Notes: generated by a model not told the origin, from the sequence alone. DNA of 64,000 nt from Halalkalicoccus paucihalophilus (GCF_001593955.1 NZ_LTAZ01000001.1:248001-312000); one strand, 5' to 3'; shown: positions 39,863-48,829, counted from the stretch's first letter. Made by a program: numbers and translations.

Positions 39863-40030
39863 ATGCAACGGGCAGGGGGTGCACTGGTCGTCCTCGCGGT
39901 GCTGTTGTTGGTCGGCCTCCTACCCGGAGTCGCGCTCGTTCCGAACCTTCCGGGGGCCTCGATCGCGATTATCATGCTCGCGGTCGGTACGCTACTGATC
40001 GGGGTCGCCCGCGAGCGTCGTCCGGTCTAG
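39863..40030 (+). CDS. Small two-helix membrane protein
   Basis: A 55-residue frame starting MQRAGGALVVLAVLLLVGLL and ending VARERRPV. It has two hydrophobic segments (residues 6-25 and 32-49) joined by VPNLPGAS. Positive residues lie at both ends, which suggests both termini are inside. Not recognised. It begins at ATG 39863 and ends within the stop region of the dapE-like gene on the other strand (4-nt convergent overlap). Codon use is GC-rich at third positions, which supports coding. Confidence 0.55.
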   Translation: MQRAGGALVVLAVLLLVGLLPGVALVPNLPGASIAIIMLAVGTLLIGVARERRPV

Positions 40031-41079
40031 GTCGGTCGGGAGAGCGCCTCGGTTAGGATTCGGGCCGCTCGACGAACGTCCGTTACCCGGACGTACTCGC
40101 GCTCGCCGTGGGCGACCGCTCCCCTCTCGTCGGCGAGGACGCCGGGTCCGAAGACCACCGTGGGGGCCTCGTTCGCGAAGTAGGAGGCCTCCGTCGCGGC
40201 GGTAAAGGGGCGGACTTTGCCCGCACCCGCCGCCCGCAGCGCCTCGACGACTGCGGCGTTCGGGTCGGTTTCGAACGCCTCCAGAAAGGGCGTCTCGCGC
40301 TCGGTAAAGCGAAAGTCGGCCTCGATCTCGGGCACCCGCGATTCGAGGTGGGCGACCAGCGTCTCGGCGAACGCCTCGGTCGTTTCGGGCGGGACGCTTC
40401 GACGGTCCAGCGTGATCCGACACTCGCTCGGCACCTGGTTGGTCGCCGACCCGCCCTCGATCATCGTCGGGGTGAGCGTCGGACCACCGAGGTCGGGATG
40501 GGGCTCGGCGTCCGCGTCGAACTCTTCGAGGGCGAGGAGAACCCGGCCCGCGTCGGAGACGGCGTTGTGGCCCGTCTCGGGTTCGGCGGCGTGGGCGTTC
40601 TCGCCACGGACGGTGAGCGTTCCCTGAAACCGGCCCTTCGCGGCGGTACAGATGTCGGTGTCGGTGGGTTCGCCGACGATACACCGATCGAAATCGAGCG
40701 CGAGGGCGTGTGCGCCCGTCGAGAGGGTTTCCTCGTCGGGCGTGACCGCGAGCGTGAGCGTCCCGTCGGGGTCACAATCGAGGAAGGCCGCGAGCATCGC
40801 CGCGAGCGGTCCCTTCGCGTCACAGGACCCCCGCCCGCGGATCACGTCGCCGTCGCTCTCGAAGGGGACGTGTGGCGAGACGGTGTCGATGTGCGTGTTC
40901 AACAGGGTGTGGGGAGAACCCTCGCCGCGCGAGGCGATCACGTTCCCGGCCCCGTCGACGCGCGGTTCGACGCCGTGCTCCGCGAGGGTTTCGCACAACA
41001 GGTCGCGCATCTCCTCGACGCCCTCGTTCGAAGGGATTTCTACCGCTCGTTCGAGGAACTCGATCGGGTCGAAACTCAC
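40027..41079 (-). CDS. dapE: Succinyl-diaminopimelate desuccinylase (M20 peptidase)
   Basis: A 350-residue zinc amidohydrolase, last gene of the lysine operon. It should release L,L-diaminopimelate from its N-succinyl form. Metal-site motifs are LLNTHIDTVSPHVPFE (His, Asp), IRGRGSCDAKGPLAAML (Asp), TPDEETLSTGAHALALD (the Glu-Glu pair) and CIVGEPTD. The dimerisation domain is at about 160-270. The start is GTG at 41079, overlapping the dapF stop by 4 nt. Sequence alone would also allow acetyl-lysine or acetylornithine deacetylase, but the operon with dapD (succinyltransferase) supports desuccinylase. Confidence 0.92.
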   Translation of the reverse strand: MSFDPIEFLERAVEIPSNEGVEEMRDLLCETLAEHGVEPRVDGAGNVIASRGEGSPHTLLNTHIDTVSPHVPFESDGDVIRGRGSCDAKGPLAAMLAAFLDCDPDGTLTLAVTPDEETLSTGAHALALDFDRCIVGEPTDTDICTAAKGRFQGTLTVRGENAHAAEPETGHNAVSDAGRVLLALEEFDADAEPHPDLGGPTLTPTMIEGGSATNQVPSECRITLDRRSVPPETTEAFAETLVAHLESRVPEIEADFRFTERETPFLEAFETDPNAAVVEALRAAGAGKVRPFTAATEASYFANEAPTVVFGPGVLADERGAVAHGEREYVRVTDVRRAARILTEALSRPT

Positions 41080-41894
41080 GGGGCCACCTCGCCCCGTCCC
41101 TCGAACGCGACGGGACCGGAGAGGACTGCGGGTCCGTTCTCGGGCACTTCCACGAGCAGTTCACCGCCGGGCGGCGAGACGGACACACGCTCGTCCTCGA
41201 CGAGCCCCAGTCGCTTCGCGACCACCGCGATGGCGACCGCACCGGTGCCACACGAGCGGGTCTCGCCCTCGACACCGCGCTCGAACGTGCGCTGATCGAA
41301 CCCCCGCTCGCTCCGACTGGCGAGGTTCACGTTCGCGCCCTCCGGAAAGACCTCGGCGTGGCGAACGGGCGGGGCCATCGACGCGAGATCAACAGTCGAA
41401 ACGTCGTCGACGAAAACGACGGCGTGGGGAACCCCTGTATTGACCGCCGTGACCTCCCATCCCTCGACTTCCTCGCGGATCAGCGACTCCTCGCGCGCAA
41501 GCGGAATTTCGGACGGAGCGAACGAGGGCACGCCCATCTCGATCTCGATGACCTCCTCGCCCACGCGGGCGTACCGTTCGCCAGCGGGCGTGTCGATAGC
41601 GAACTCGTCGGTTTCGAGCCGCCTCGCAGCCCATTGGGCCGCACATCGTGCGCCGTTGCCACACATCGCCGCGGTGCCGCCGTCGGGCTGGTACAGCCGC
41701 ATTCGCACGCGATCCCCGCCCTCGATCGAGAGAACGAGCACGCCGTCGGCTCCCCGACGGCCGTCGACCTCGACGCCCGTCTCGCGGTCGCAGTGAGTGA
41801 TCGCGAACGCGCCCCAGTCGTCGACGGGCTCGCTCACCTCGCAGACGAGGAAGTCGTTGCCCGTCCCGTGGTACTTCTCGAATGCTACAGCCAT
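41076..41894 (-). CDS. dapF: Diaminopimelate epimerase
   Basis: A 272-residue cofactor-free racemase converting L,L- to meso-diaminopimelate. The start AVAFEKYHGTGNDFLV is typical. The two catalytic cysteines are C78 in MCGNGARC and C215 in ETRSCGTGAVA, each in its conserved context. It lies within the operon: its start overlaps lysA by 10 nt and its stop overlaps dapE by 4 nt. ATG at 41894 is preferred because it gives the family N-terminus; the frame runs back inside lysA. Confidence 0.96.
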   Translation of the reverse strand: MAVAFEKYHGTGNDFLVCEVSEPVDDWGAFAITHCDRETGVEVDGRRGADGVLVLSIEGGDRVRMRLYQPDGGTAAMCGNGARCAAQWAARRLETDEFAIDTPAGERYARVGEEVIEIEMGVPSFAPSEIPLAREESLIREEVEGWEVTAVNTGVPHAVVFVDDVSTVDLASMAPPVRHAEVFPEGANVNLASRSERGFDQRTFERGVEGETRSCGTGAVAIAVVAKRLGLVEDERVSVSPPGGELLVEVPENGPAVLSGPVAFEGRGEVAP

Positions 41895-43120
41895 GGGACC
41901 TCCCGTTCGAGCCGCGTCACGTCCGCGACGGTCTCGCGGCGCCGATCCACCGCGCTCTTGTCGTCCTCTATCACTGCCGTAGCGGGGCGCGGGCGGCTGT
42001 TGTACTGGCTCGCCATTTCGTACCCATATGCTCCCGCGTTGCCGATCGCGAGCAGGTCGCCGCGGGCGGGGTCGGGTAACTCGTAGCTCCCGAAGACGTC
42101 CCCGCTCTCGCAGATCGGACCGGTCACGGTCGCCTCGACGGTCTCGCAATCTCCCGTGCCGGCGAGCGAGCGGATCGCGTGATGGGCGTCGTACATCGCC
42201 GGCCGGGCCAGCGTCGTCATCCCGGCATCGACGCCGACGACCAGTTCATCGCCGGCGGGTTTGACCGTGTTCACCCGGGTGAGCAGGACGCCGGCATCCG
42301 CGACGAGGTAGCGGCCGGGCTCGACGACGAGCGTCGCGTCGACCTCGCCGAGTGCCTCGCGGGTCGCGTCGGCCACCGCCGCCAGATCGAGGGGGTCCTC
42401 AGCCTCGCGGTAGGGCACCCCGAACCCGCCGCCGATATCGACGAACTCCAGGCCGAGATCGGTTCTTCGAGCTAACTCGCCCATCCGCGAGACGAGTTCG
42501 CGGTGGGCCGCGAGGTCCTCGCCGCTGATCCCGCTGCCGGCGTGGGCGTGGATCCCGACGACGTCGAAGCCCCGTTCGTCGGCCTCGGCGAGGAGATCGG
42601 GCGCGCGCTCGATGGGGACGCCGAACTTCGCGTTCGCCCCAGTCGAGACCTTCTCGTGGTGGCCCGCACCGACGCCGGGATTGACCCGAAGACAGAGCCG
42701 GCCCGAAAAGCCCCGCTCTGCGAGCCGGTCGATCGTATCCTTGGCCCCCGCAGTGACCGTCAGCTCGGGGTGTTCGCGGGCGGTCGAGACGGCGTAATCG
42801 AGGTCTTCTTCGGGCGGATTGACCGCGGTGTACTGTACGCGTTCGGGGGGAGTCCCCGCCGAGAGCGCGCGCTCGACCTCGCCCGCGGAGGCACACTCGA
42901 TTCCCGCGCCGGCTTCGACGAGCGTCCCCAGCACCGCCGAGGCGGTGTTTGCCTTCGCCGCGTACATGACCCGTCCCTCGGGAAAGGCGTCGGCCATCCG
43001 GGCGTAGTTCTCGCGGACCCGTTCGAGGTCCTGAACGTACAGCGGTGTTTCATGGGTATCCGCCAGCCCTTCCAGACGGGCGGCGTCCCACTCGGCGAGC
43101 CGCCGTACTGGGGAACTCAT
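41885..43120 (-). CDS. lysA: Diaminopimelate decarboxylase
   Basis: A 411-residue PLP enzyme that makes lysine from meso-diaminopimelate. PLP lysine is K56 in VMYAAKANTASAVL. HAHAGSGI and FVDIGGGFGVPY bind the phosphate side. VEPGRYLVADAGVLLTRV, GPICESGDVFG with the active-site Cys and GAYGYEMASQYNSRPRPA complete the fold. Placed between dapD and dapF with 4-nt and 10-nt overlaps, so lysine's last step is translated together with the earlier ones. Confidence 0.97.
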   Translation of the reverse strand: MSSPVRRLAEWDAARLEGLADTHETPLYVQDLERVRENYARMADAFPEGRVMYAAKANTASAVLGTLVEAGAGIECASAGEVERALSAGTPPERVQYTAVNPPEEDLDYAVSTAREHPELTVTAGAKDTIDRLAERGFSGRLCLRVNPGVGAGHHEKVSTGANAKFGVPIERAPDLLAEADERGFDVVGIHAHAGSGISGEDLAAHRELVSRMGELARRTDLGLEFVDIGGGFGVPYREAEDPLDLAAVADATREALGEVDATLVVEPGRYLVADAGVLLTRVNTVKPAGDELVVGVDAGMTTLARPAMYDAHHAIRSLAGTGDCETVEATVTGPICESGDVFGSYELPDPARGDLLAIGNAGAYGYEMASQYNSRPRPATAVIEDDKSAVDRRRETVADVTRLEREVPWL

Positions 43121-43950
43121 TCCCGCAGGGCCTCCTCCCGACGGGTCGCGTCGAGGGTTTCATCCTCGACATCAAGCGCCACGACGGCGGGCTTGTACGC
43201 CCCGCCCTCGAAGAGGTCGTGATCGCCCAGCGAGGACTCGACGTAGCGGGTAAAGGCCCGTCGTTCGGGTGGGAGTTCGCCGTAGAGGACCTCCTCCTCG
43301 ACCAGATCGTAGACCGGGATCCGGGGCGTAAGAAGGGTGTTCTCGCCGACGATGGAGTCCTTGCCAACGACGAATCCCGAGGTCACGCGACAGCCGGCAC
43401 CGAGGGAAACGCCGTCCTCGACCACCACAGGGGCGCTCTCGACGGGTTCGAGGACGCCACCGATGAGCGTGTTCGCACCGAGTTTCACATTATCGCCGAT
43501 CTGGGCGCACGAGCCGACCGTATCACAGGAGTCGATAAGCGTGCCGTTTCCTACGAAAGCGCCGACGTTGACGAACGCCGGACTCATCAGGATCGCGTCG
43601 CTGCCCACGTAGGCGCCGCGCCGGATCACGGTGCCGTCGGGCGTGTTCCGGGTACCCCGCTCGCCCAGGTCCGCGGTGTCGCGCAGCGGCAGGACGTCGT
43701 GGTAGGTCACGTCGCCGTAGGTTCGTGGATGGGTCTCGCGCAGCCCGAAGTTGAGCAGAATACCGCGCTTGACCCACTCGTTGGCCTCCCACTCGCCCGC
43801 ACGCTTTTCTGCGGCCCGGACTTCGCCGGCTTCGAGCGCCGCGAGGAAGGCGTCGAGCGTGTCGAGGTGGTCGGTCGTCGCCGTCTCTGAACTGACGTCG
43901 TCCCGCCGATACTGTTCCCACAGGGCCGTAATCTCGGTTTCGAGAGTCAT
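43117..43950 (-). CDS. dapD: Tetrahydrodipicolinate N-succinyltransferase
   Basis: A 277-residue left-handed beta-helix acyltransferase. After an N-terminal helical domain, hexapeptide repeats run from about 100 to 240, with RRGAYVGSDAILMSPAFVNVGAFVGNGTLIDSCDTVGSCAQIGDNVKLG, the DapD signature, and GVLEPVESAPVVVEDGVSLGAGCRVTSGFVVGKDSIVG. This fixes the operon as the succinylase branch of the DAP pathway. ATG at 43950 overlaps the dapB stop by 4 nt. Confidence 0.95.
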   Translation of the reverse strand: MTLETEITALWEQYRRDDVSSETATTDHLDTLDAFLAALEAGEVRAAEKRAGEWEANEWVKRGILLNFGLRETHPRTYGDVTYHDVLPLRDTADLGERGTRNTPDGTVIRRGAYVGSDAILMSPAFVNVGAFVGNGTLIDSCDTVGSCAQIGDNVKLGANTLIGGVLEPVESAPVVVEDGVSLGAGCRVTSGFVVGKDSIVGENTLLTPRIPVYDLVEEEVLYGELPPERRAFTRYVESSLGDHDLFEGGAYKPAVVALDVEDETLDATRREEALRE

Positions 43951-44708
43951 GACTGACTATCGGGCAGGGTGTCTGAAAAGTCGTACCATCCCGGCGAACG
44001 TCCCGCGAGCCACTCGGCCGCATCGAGTGCCCCCGCCGCGAACACCCCACGACTGCCCGCCCGGTGGGTGAGCCGAAGCTCCTCGTGGTTGCCCGCGAGC
44101 AACACCTCGTGCTCCCCGCTGATGTCGCCCGCGCGCCGGGCGTGGACGCCGATCTCGCCCTCCTCACGGGGAGCGTCGCCCTCGCGACCGTGGACCCGGG
44201 GGGATTCGCCCCGGGTCTCGTCGATCGTGTCGAGCACCCTGTTCGCGGTCCCGCTGGGGGCGTCGCGCTTGCCGTTGTGGTGGGTCTCTGTGAGTTCGAC
44301 GTCGTACTCGGGTAGCGCGGCGACGGCCTCGCGGACGGCGCTCAAGAGCCCCTGGACCCCGCGGGCGAAGTTCGCCGCCTGCAAGACGGGAATCGCCTTG
44401 CTGGCCTCGCACAGCTCCTCGTAGTGCTCTTCGGAGAAGCCGGTCGTGCCGACGACTGCCGGGACGCCGGCTGCTGCACAGTCGGTTACGTACGAAACGC
44501 TCGGGTCGGGTAGCGTGAAGTCGATGGTCGCGTCGGGCTCTCGCTCCTCGAGCAGCGTCGCGAACTCCTCGGCGGGCTCGATCGCCACGCCGGCGTACTC
44601 GCCGGTCGAGCTGTGGCTCACCCCGATGACCTCGTGGCCCGCCTCGCGGGCGGCGTCGATCACTTCCCGGCCCATCCGGCCCGTCGCGCCGGTCACGGCG
44701 ACCTTCAT
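43947..44708 (-). CDS. dapB: 4-Hydroxy-tetrahydrodipicolinate reductase
   Basis: A 253-residue NAD(P)H-dependent reductase. The cofactor loop is KVAVTGATGRMGREVI. VDFTLP-like TIDFTLPDPSVSYV, VVGTTGFSEEHYEEL and APNFAIG-like AANFARGVQGLLSAV appear in order. The catalytic ELTETHHNGKRDAPSGTA holds the His-His and Lys. ATG at 44708 overlaps the dapA end by 4 nt. A longer frame upstream is antisense-free but lies wholly inside dapA and is rejected. Confidence 0.96.
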   Translation of the reverse strand: MKVAVTGATGRMGREVIDAAREAGHEVIGVSHSSTGEYAGVAIEPAEEFATLLEEREPDATIDFTLPDPSVSYVTDCAAAGVPAVVGTTGFSEEHYEELCEASKAIPVLQAANFARGVQGLLSAVREAVAALPEYDVELTETHHNGKRDAPSGTANRVLDTIDETRGESPRVHGREGDAPREEGEIGVHARRAGDISGEHEVLLAGNHEELRLTHRAGSRGVFAAGALDAAEWLAGRSPGWYDFSDTLPDSQS

Positions 44709-45616
44709 GCTTCGAGTTCGAGCTCGGGGGTCGGTTCGAGATCGCTCAACAGGTCCTCCAGTTCCCCGCGAACCCCCTCGGAAGCCCGCGAGAGCGGCGA
44801 GCGCAGGTGCGGTTCGCAGTGCCCGCGCATGGCCATCGCTTCCTTCACTGGAATGGGGTTGGACTCCTCGAACAGCGTCCGCATCAGCCCGCCGAGCTCG
44901 TGGTGCAGCGACCGGGCCCGCTCGTAATCTCCCGCGAGTGCTGCTCCGACCATCGCACAGGTGCGTTCCGGTTCGACGTTCGCGACGACGCTGATGGTGC
45001 CGGTCCCGCCCACCGAAAGGGTCGGAAGCGTCATCGCGTCGTCGCCCGAGAGGACACTGAAATCGGCCTCGCGGGTCCGCTCGACGACCTCGCTGATCCG
45101 TCCGAGGTCGCCGCTTGCGGCCTTGTAGCCGACGATATTCTCGTGGTCTGCGAGCGAGACGGCGGTCTCGACCGCGATGTTTCGTCCCGTGCGACCGGGA
45201 ACGTTGTAGATTATCTGAGGGAGATCGACCGCGTCGGCGATCGTTCTGTAATGCTGTTCCATCCCCGCCGGTTCGGGACGGTTGTAGTACGGCGAGATCA
45301 GGAGCAGGCCGTCGGCACCCGCCTCCGCCGAGCGCTCCGAGAGTTCGAGCGCTTCCGCTGTGTTGTTGCTCCCGCTTCCCGCGATCACGGGGACGTTTTC
45401 GACGGCCGCCGAGACGCACTCGACGACCTCAACGTGTTCGTCGTGGGAAAGCGTCGCGCTTTCACCTGTGGAGCCGACCGGAACGAGGCCGTCGACGCCC
45501 GCGCGTTCGAGGCGCTGGGCGTCGGCACTGAGTGATTCGAAGTCGATGCTGCCGTCGTCGCCGAAGGGCGTCACCATCGCCGGGAAGACGCCGCTGTAGG
45601 GTTCGTGTGCTGTCAT
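44705..45616 (-). CDS. dapA: 4-Hydroxy-tetrahydrodipicolinate synthase
   Basis: A 303-residue aldolase-superfamily TIM barrel that condenses pyruvate with aspartate semialdehyde. It is the entry enzyme and the usual feedback point of lysine synthesis. Schiff-base lysine is K165 in IVGYKAASGD, catalytic Tyr137 in IIYNVPGRTG. VPVGSTGESATL and ISPYYNRPEP are standard. First gene of the operon dapA-dapB-dapD-lysA-dapF-dapE. Its upstream 300 nt can fold into a long stem, which suggests control at RNA level. Confidence 0.97.
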   Translation of the reverse strand: MTAHEPYSGVFPAMVTPFGDDGSIDFESLSADAQRLERAGVDGLVPVGSTGESATLSHDEHVEVVECVSAAVENVPVIAGSGSNNTAEALELSERSAEAGADGLLLISPYYNRPEPAGMEQHYRTIADAVDLPQIIYNVPGRTGRNIAVETAVSLADHENIVGYKAASGDLGRISEVVERTREADFSVLSGDDAMTLPTLSVGGTGTISVVANVEPERTCAMVGAALAGDYERARSLHHELGGLMRTLFEESNPIPVKEAMAMRGHCEPHLRSPLSRASEGVRGELEDLLSDLEPTPELELEA

Positions 45617-45918
45617 TGGTTCGGTGGTTTCGATGGTTCGGTGAGGTGGTTTGCGTGCGGTTCACGGATCGGGCCACGGACGGGGTCGCTACCCCCGCCG
45701 GAAGCCCACCTCACACGCGTTTTTTGAAAAGAGCGCTGGGCGACACGCTGTCGGCCTCCGAACCCGTGCGTGTCGGTCGCGTCATACTCCCATACCTGCC
45801 GGCGGACCACTTAGCCCTTGCGACCCGAGCGAGCGTTGCCACCCCGACGAATTCGGTCCACATAGAAGTCTGATGAACTAAACGAAGCGTTTTATCGCCT
45901 GCCCCGAGAGAGTCCGGT
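45617..45918. promoter_or_regulatory. Divergent control region with foldable dapA leader
   Basis: 302 nt between dapA (leftward) and the NYN gene (rightward). On the minus strand, GTGAGGTGG (45714-45706) can pair perfectly with CCACCTCAC (45649-45641). The inner hairpin arms are GGGGT and ACCCC at 45695-45691 and 45686-45682. A competing pairing between GCGTG and CACGC crosses the main stem. A T-run lies at 45720-45725. For the NYN gene, TTTTAT at 45890-45895 is 24-29 nt before its ATG. A lysine-responsive leader is possible but it does not look like the bacterial lysine riboswitch. Confidence 0.45.
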
Positions 45919-46416
45919 ATGACGGTCGTCCATCCGAACCAGCGTGTCGCCGTACTGGCCGACTCGCAGAACCTCTATCACTCCGCACACAGCCTCTACT
46001 CCCGAAACATCGACTACTCCGCGCTCCTCGAGGAGGCGGTCGGGGGCCGCGAACTCGTCCGCGCGATCGCCTACGTGATCCGTGCCGATTCCCCCGAGGA
46101 GGAGAGCTTCTTCGAGGCGTTGATCGACATCGGCTTCGAGACGAAGATAAAGGACATCAAAACCTTCGGCGACGGATCGAAGAAGGCCGACTGGGACGTC
46201 GGGATGAGCCTCGACGCCGTGACGCTGGCCTCCCACGTCGATACCGTCGTCCTCTGTACCGGCGACGGCGACTTCTCCCGGCTGTGTTCGCACCTGCGCC
46301 ATCAGGGCGTGCGCATCGAGGTGATGGCGCTGGGTCCCTCGACGGCCGACGAACTGGTCGAGGCGACCGATTCGTTCGTCGATCTGACCGAGCGCGAGGA
46401 GACGTTCCTGTTGTAG
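45919..46416 (+). CDS. NYN-domain (LabA/DUF88-like) protein
   Basis: A 165-residue PIN-like nuclease-fold protein. VAVLADSQNLYHSAHSLY carries the first Asp, KKADWDVGMSLDAVTLA the second acidic cluster and TVVLCTGDGDFSRLCSHLRHQGVRIEVMAL the GDxDF motif. This arrangement is that of NYN/LabA proteins, likely metal-dependent RNases, although the activity of this member is not known. A TATA-like box 24-29 nt before the ATG suggests a leaderless mRNA. Divergent from the dap operon. Confidence 0.9.
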   Translation: MTVVHPNQRVAVLADSQNLYHSAHSLYSRNIDYSALLEEAVGGRELVRAIAYVIRADSPEEESFFEALIDIGFETKIKDIKTFGDGSKKADWDVGMSLDAVTLASHVDTVVLCTGDGDFSRLCSHLRHQGVRIEVMALGPSTADELVEATDSFVDLTEREETFLL

Positions 46417-46421
46417 CCGCC

Positions 46422-46604
46422 CTAAACCGCCCGTCCCTCGCCGGTCGTCCCGATGAGAAGCGATCCAACGGCCAGCCCGGTCGTGGCCAGCGCCGCGAGT
46501 ACGATCGGAACCGAGAGGCTGAGCATGCCGGTAGCGAACAGGAGCGCGCCACTCAGGACGAGGAGGGCCGCACCTGCGGCGGTCTTGATCTGATCCGAAG
46601 CCAT
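46422..46604 (-). CDS. Small two-helix membrane protein
   Basis: A 60-residue protein: MASDQIKTAAGAALLVLSGALLF, a short turn, then SVPIVLAALATTGLAVGSLLIG and a polar tail TTGEGRAV. Two membrane helices, probably hairpin topology. Not a family I recognise, but similar short hydrophobic proteins are common in haloarchaea. It converges with the NYN gene, with 5 nt between the stops. Confidence 0.6.
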   Translation of the reverse strand: MASDQIKTAAGAALLVLSGALLFATGMLSLSVPIVLAALATTGLAVGSLLIGTTGEGRAV

Positions 46605-46730
46605 TGGTCACCGATAGGAACGGCCGCTATATAATTCTCACCAAACACGCCGGCTATCGAACACCACGGTATCGAGTGACACACAGACGAAACGGTGGTC
46701 TCTTGTACGCCGACCGCCACCGACCGGGGG

Positions 46731-47198
46731 ATGAGCGACGGAGACGAACGGCCGCGACTGGTGCGGATCGCCGACTACCAGTTCGGTCGTGACGTGGGCG
46801 GGAGGCTGTTTACGGGCGAGCTTCGTATCGAACGCTCGAAATCGGGCCGTCCACGACAGGTCCACGCCCCCGAGGGCCGACTCGTTTCCTTGGGTGCGGA
46901 CGGTCGGTTCACGCTGGGAATCGCGGGCGGGAGACGGCTGCTTTCGGCGCTCGACGCACCCGCGGGCCGGGTGGTCGTCGGCGACGACAGCGAACCGTTC
47001 GTGCGCGACGGGAAGAACGTCTTCGCGAAGTTCGTTTCGGAGGCCGGCCCGGAGATCCGGCCGGGCGACGAGGTGTGTGTCGTCCACGAATCGGGCGAGT
47101 TACTCGCGGTCGGGCGCGCGGAGCTGTCGGCGAGCGCCATGTGCGGGTTCGAGACGGGCATGGCGGTGAAGGTCCGGGAGGGCGCCGACGGCGAGTAA
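46731..47198 (+). CDS. PUA-domain protein
   Basis: A 155-residue protein whose C-terminal half is a PUA RNA-binding domain: [59 protein letters not shown]. The KNVFAKFV...[10 protein letters not shown] order is the PUA signature found in archaeosine transglycosylase and pseudouridine synthase partners. The first 70 residues are unassigned. A role in tRNA or rRNA modification is suggested by the trmI gene two genes downstream, which is inference. ATG at 46731. Confidence 0.85.
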   Translation: MSDGDERPRLVRIADYQFGRDVGGRLFTGELRIERSKSGRPRQVHAPEGRLVSLGADGRFTLGIAGGRRLLSALDAPAGRVVVGDDSEPFVRDGKNVFAKFVSEAGPEIRPGDEVCVVHESGELLAVGRAELSASAMCGFETGMAVKVREGADGE

Positions 47199-47235
47199 CG
47201 CCATCCTTTTGGCCCCACGCCACCTCTCGGCGCGT

Positions 47236-47628
47236 ATGTTTGGAGGAGGCGGCGGCGGGCTCGACCCGCGCAAGATGGAACAGATGATGAAACAGATGGG
47301 AATCGACACGGAGGAACTCGATGCCACGGAGATCGTCATCCGAACCCCCGAAAAAGAACTGGTCTTCTCGGACGCCGACGTCACGGTGATCAACGCCCAG
47401 GGCCAGCAGACCTACCAGATCGTCGGCGAACCCGAGACCCGCGAGGCAGGGTCGGGATCGGACGCGGGCGAGGACACCGCGATCGAGGACGCGGACATCC
47501 CCGCAGACGACATCGAGATCGTCGCGATGCGGACCGGCGCGAGCGAGGACGACGCGCGCGAAGCGCTCGAAGAGGCGGACGGCGACCTAGCGACGGCGGT
47601 CGAGAAGCTCGAAGCAGAGCCCAAGTGA
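47236..47628 (+). CDS. nac: Nascent polypeptide-associated complex protein
   Basis: A 130-residue archaeal NAC, a ribosome-bound chaperone for emerging chains. The N-terminus [36 protein letters not shown] matches the family. The NAC beta-barrel dimer domain covers about 30-70, and a UBA domain ends the protein ([31 protein letters not shown]). A Ser/Asp-rich linker lies between. Its last 4 nt overlap the GTG start of trmI, so the two are coupled. Confidence 0.96.
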   Translation: MFGGGGGGLDPRKMEQMMKQMGIDTEELDATEIVIRTPEKELVFSDADVTVINAQGQQTYQIVGEPETREAGSGSDAGEDTAIEDADIPADDIEIVAMRTGASEDDAREALEEADGDLATAVEKLEAEPK

Positions 47629-48338
47629 TCCTACTCACCCACGGCGACCGAGAGTACCTCCGTGAACCCGGCGAGGAGCTCCAGACCGACCTCGGCGTCG
47701 TCGAGATCCCCGCGGACGCGGGGCCGGGAGACGTTCTCGAAACGCATCTCGGCGAGGAGTTCCGCGTCCGGCGGCTCCGCGGGCCCGACCTGTTCAATCA
47801 CTTCGAGCGCACCGGCGCGCCGATGCTCCCTCGCGATATCGGCCTCGTGATCGGGGAAACCGGGATCGCAGGCGGGGATCGCGTGCTCGACGCCGGTACC
47901 GGTACGGGCGTGCTCGCCGCCTACATGGGACGGGTCGGCGCGGAGGTGGTGACCTACGAGCGAAACCCGGAGTTCGCCGAGATCGCTCGGAAGAACGTCG
48001 CACTCGGTGGCGTCGCGGAAAACGTGACGGTTCGAACGGGCGACCTGACCGACGACGTGGGAGAGCTCTCGGGGTTCGACGTCCTCACGCTGGACACCGA
48101 GGACGCCCCCGACGTGGTCGCGCGGGCCGACGAACTCCTCGTTCCGGGGGGCTTTCTCGCGGTCTACTCGCCGTTCGTCGAGGCGACGCGGGAGGTCGTC
48201 GACGTCGCCCGCGAGGGGCTCTCGGACGTGCGGGCGGTCGAGACGATCCAGCGCGAACTCGACGTCGACGAGAGGGGAACGCGTCCCAGTACGGGACCGG
48301 TCGGTCACTCGGGCTATCTGGTGTTCGCGCGGAACTAG
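47625..48338 (+). CDS. trmI: tRNA (adenine-N1)-methyltransferase, TrmI family
   Basis: A 237-residue SAM enzyme for m1A (position 57/58) in tRNA. The N-terminal beta domain contains [22 protein letters not shown]. The Rossmann core begins [59 protein letters not shown], where DAGTGTG is motif [16 protein letters not shown] is motif IV-like. The GTG at 47625 overlaps the nac stop (GTGA) in the way normal for coupled haloarchaeal genes. Confidence 0.92.
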   Translation: MILLTHGDREYLREPGEELQTDLGVVEIPADAGPGDVLETHLGEEFRVRRLRGPDLFNHFERTGAPMLPRDIGLVIGETGIAGGDRVLDAGTGTGVLAAYMGRVGAEVVTYERNPEFAEIARKNVALGGVAENVTVRTGDLTDDVGELSGFDVLTLDTEDAPDVVARADELLVPGGFLAVYSPFVEATREVVDVAREGLSDVRAVETIQRELDVDERGTRPSTGPVGHSGYLVFARN

Positions 48339-48411
48339 TCGTCGTCTCGGCCGAACATCGGATCCATCGAAACCGATCTCCGCCCCGGTACCGAACCGGA
48401 GGTCCGGTCGG

Positions 48412-48714
48412 CTACTCGTAGACCCGGACTTCCCGTGTGGCGGCATCGATCACGACCCGATAGCCGTCGAGATGAAACGAGATGACGCCGCCGGAGCGAC
48501 CCTGTCCGTTGGTCCGCGGAGCGAACAGGTCACAGAGCGCTTCGGGGCCGAGGACGTCGTTGAGCGGGCCGATCTCGGCGTGGGAGGACCCGGAAGCGAT
48601 CGCGACCGCGTCGATCACGACGAACGAGAGGTCCTCGCGGTCGTCGTACTCGGTTCGGTGGACGGGTTCGCTTGGGTAGGTGATGTTCACGGTGGCTTCC
48701 TCGAGCGGGTCCAA
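48412..48714 (-). CDS. HalOD1 output-domain protein
   Basis: A 100-residue stand-alone HalOD1 domain, found only in haloarchaea and usually fused to sensor or response-regulator parts. LSFVVIDAVAIASGSSHAEIGPLNDVLGPEALCDLF and GGVISFHLDGYRVVIDAATREVRVYE are the two halves. Start is uncertain: TTG at 48714 as given, or GTG at 48690, which would begin VNITYPSEPVHR. An AT-rich stretch with TTATTTA around 48750 could be its promoter. No kinase or regulator is next to it. Confidence 0.82.
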   Translation of the reverse strand: MDPLEEATVNITYPSEPVHRTEYDDREDLSFVVIDAVAIASGSSHAEIGPLNDVLGPEALCDLFAPRTNGQGRSGGVISFHLDGYRVVIDAATREVRVYE

Positions 48715-48829
48715 TCGGGTGTCCCGATATCGATCCAGTATTAATTGTAGGTAAATAACTATTGCTATTAACCCGGATCGTGGCAGTAGACGGCCGAGGA
48801 TGCCGAGAGGGCTCGTGAGTCGTCCCAGC

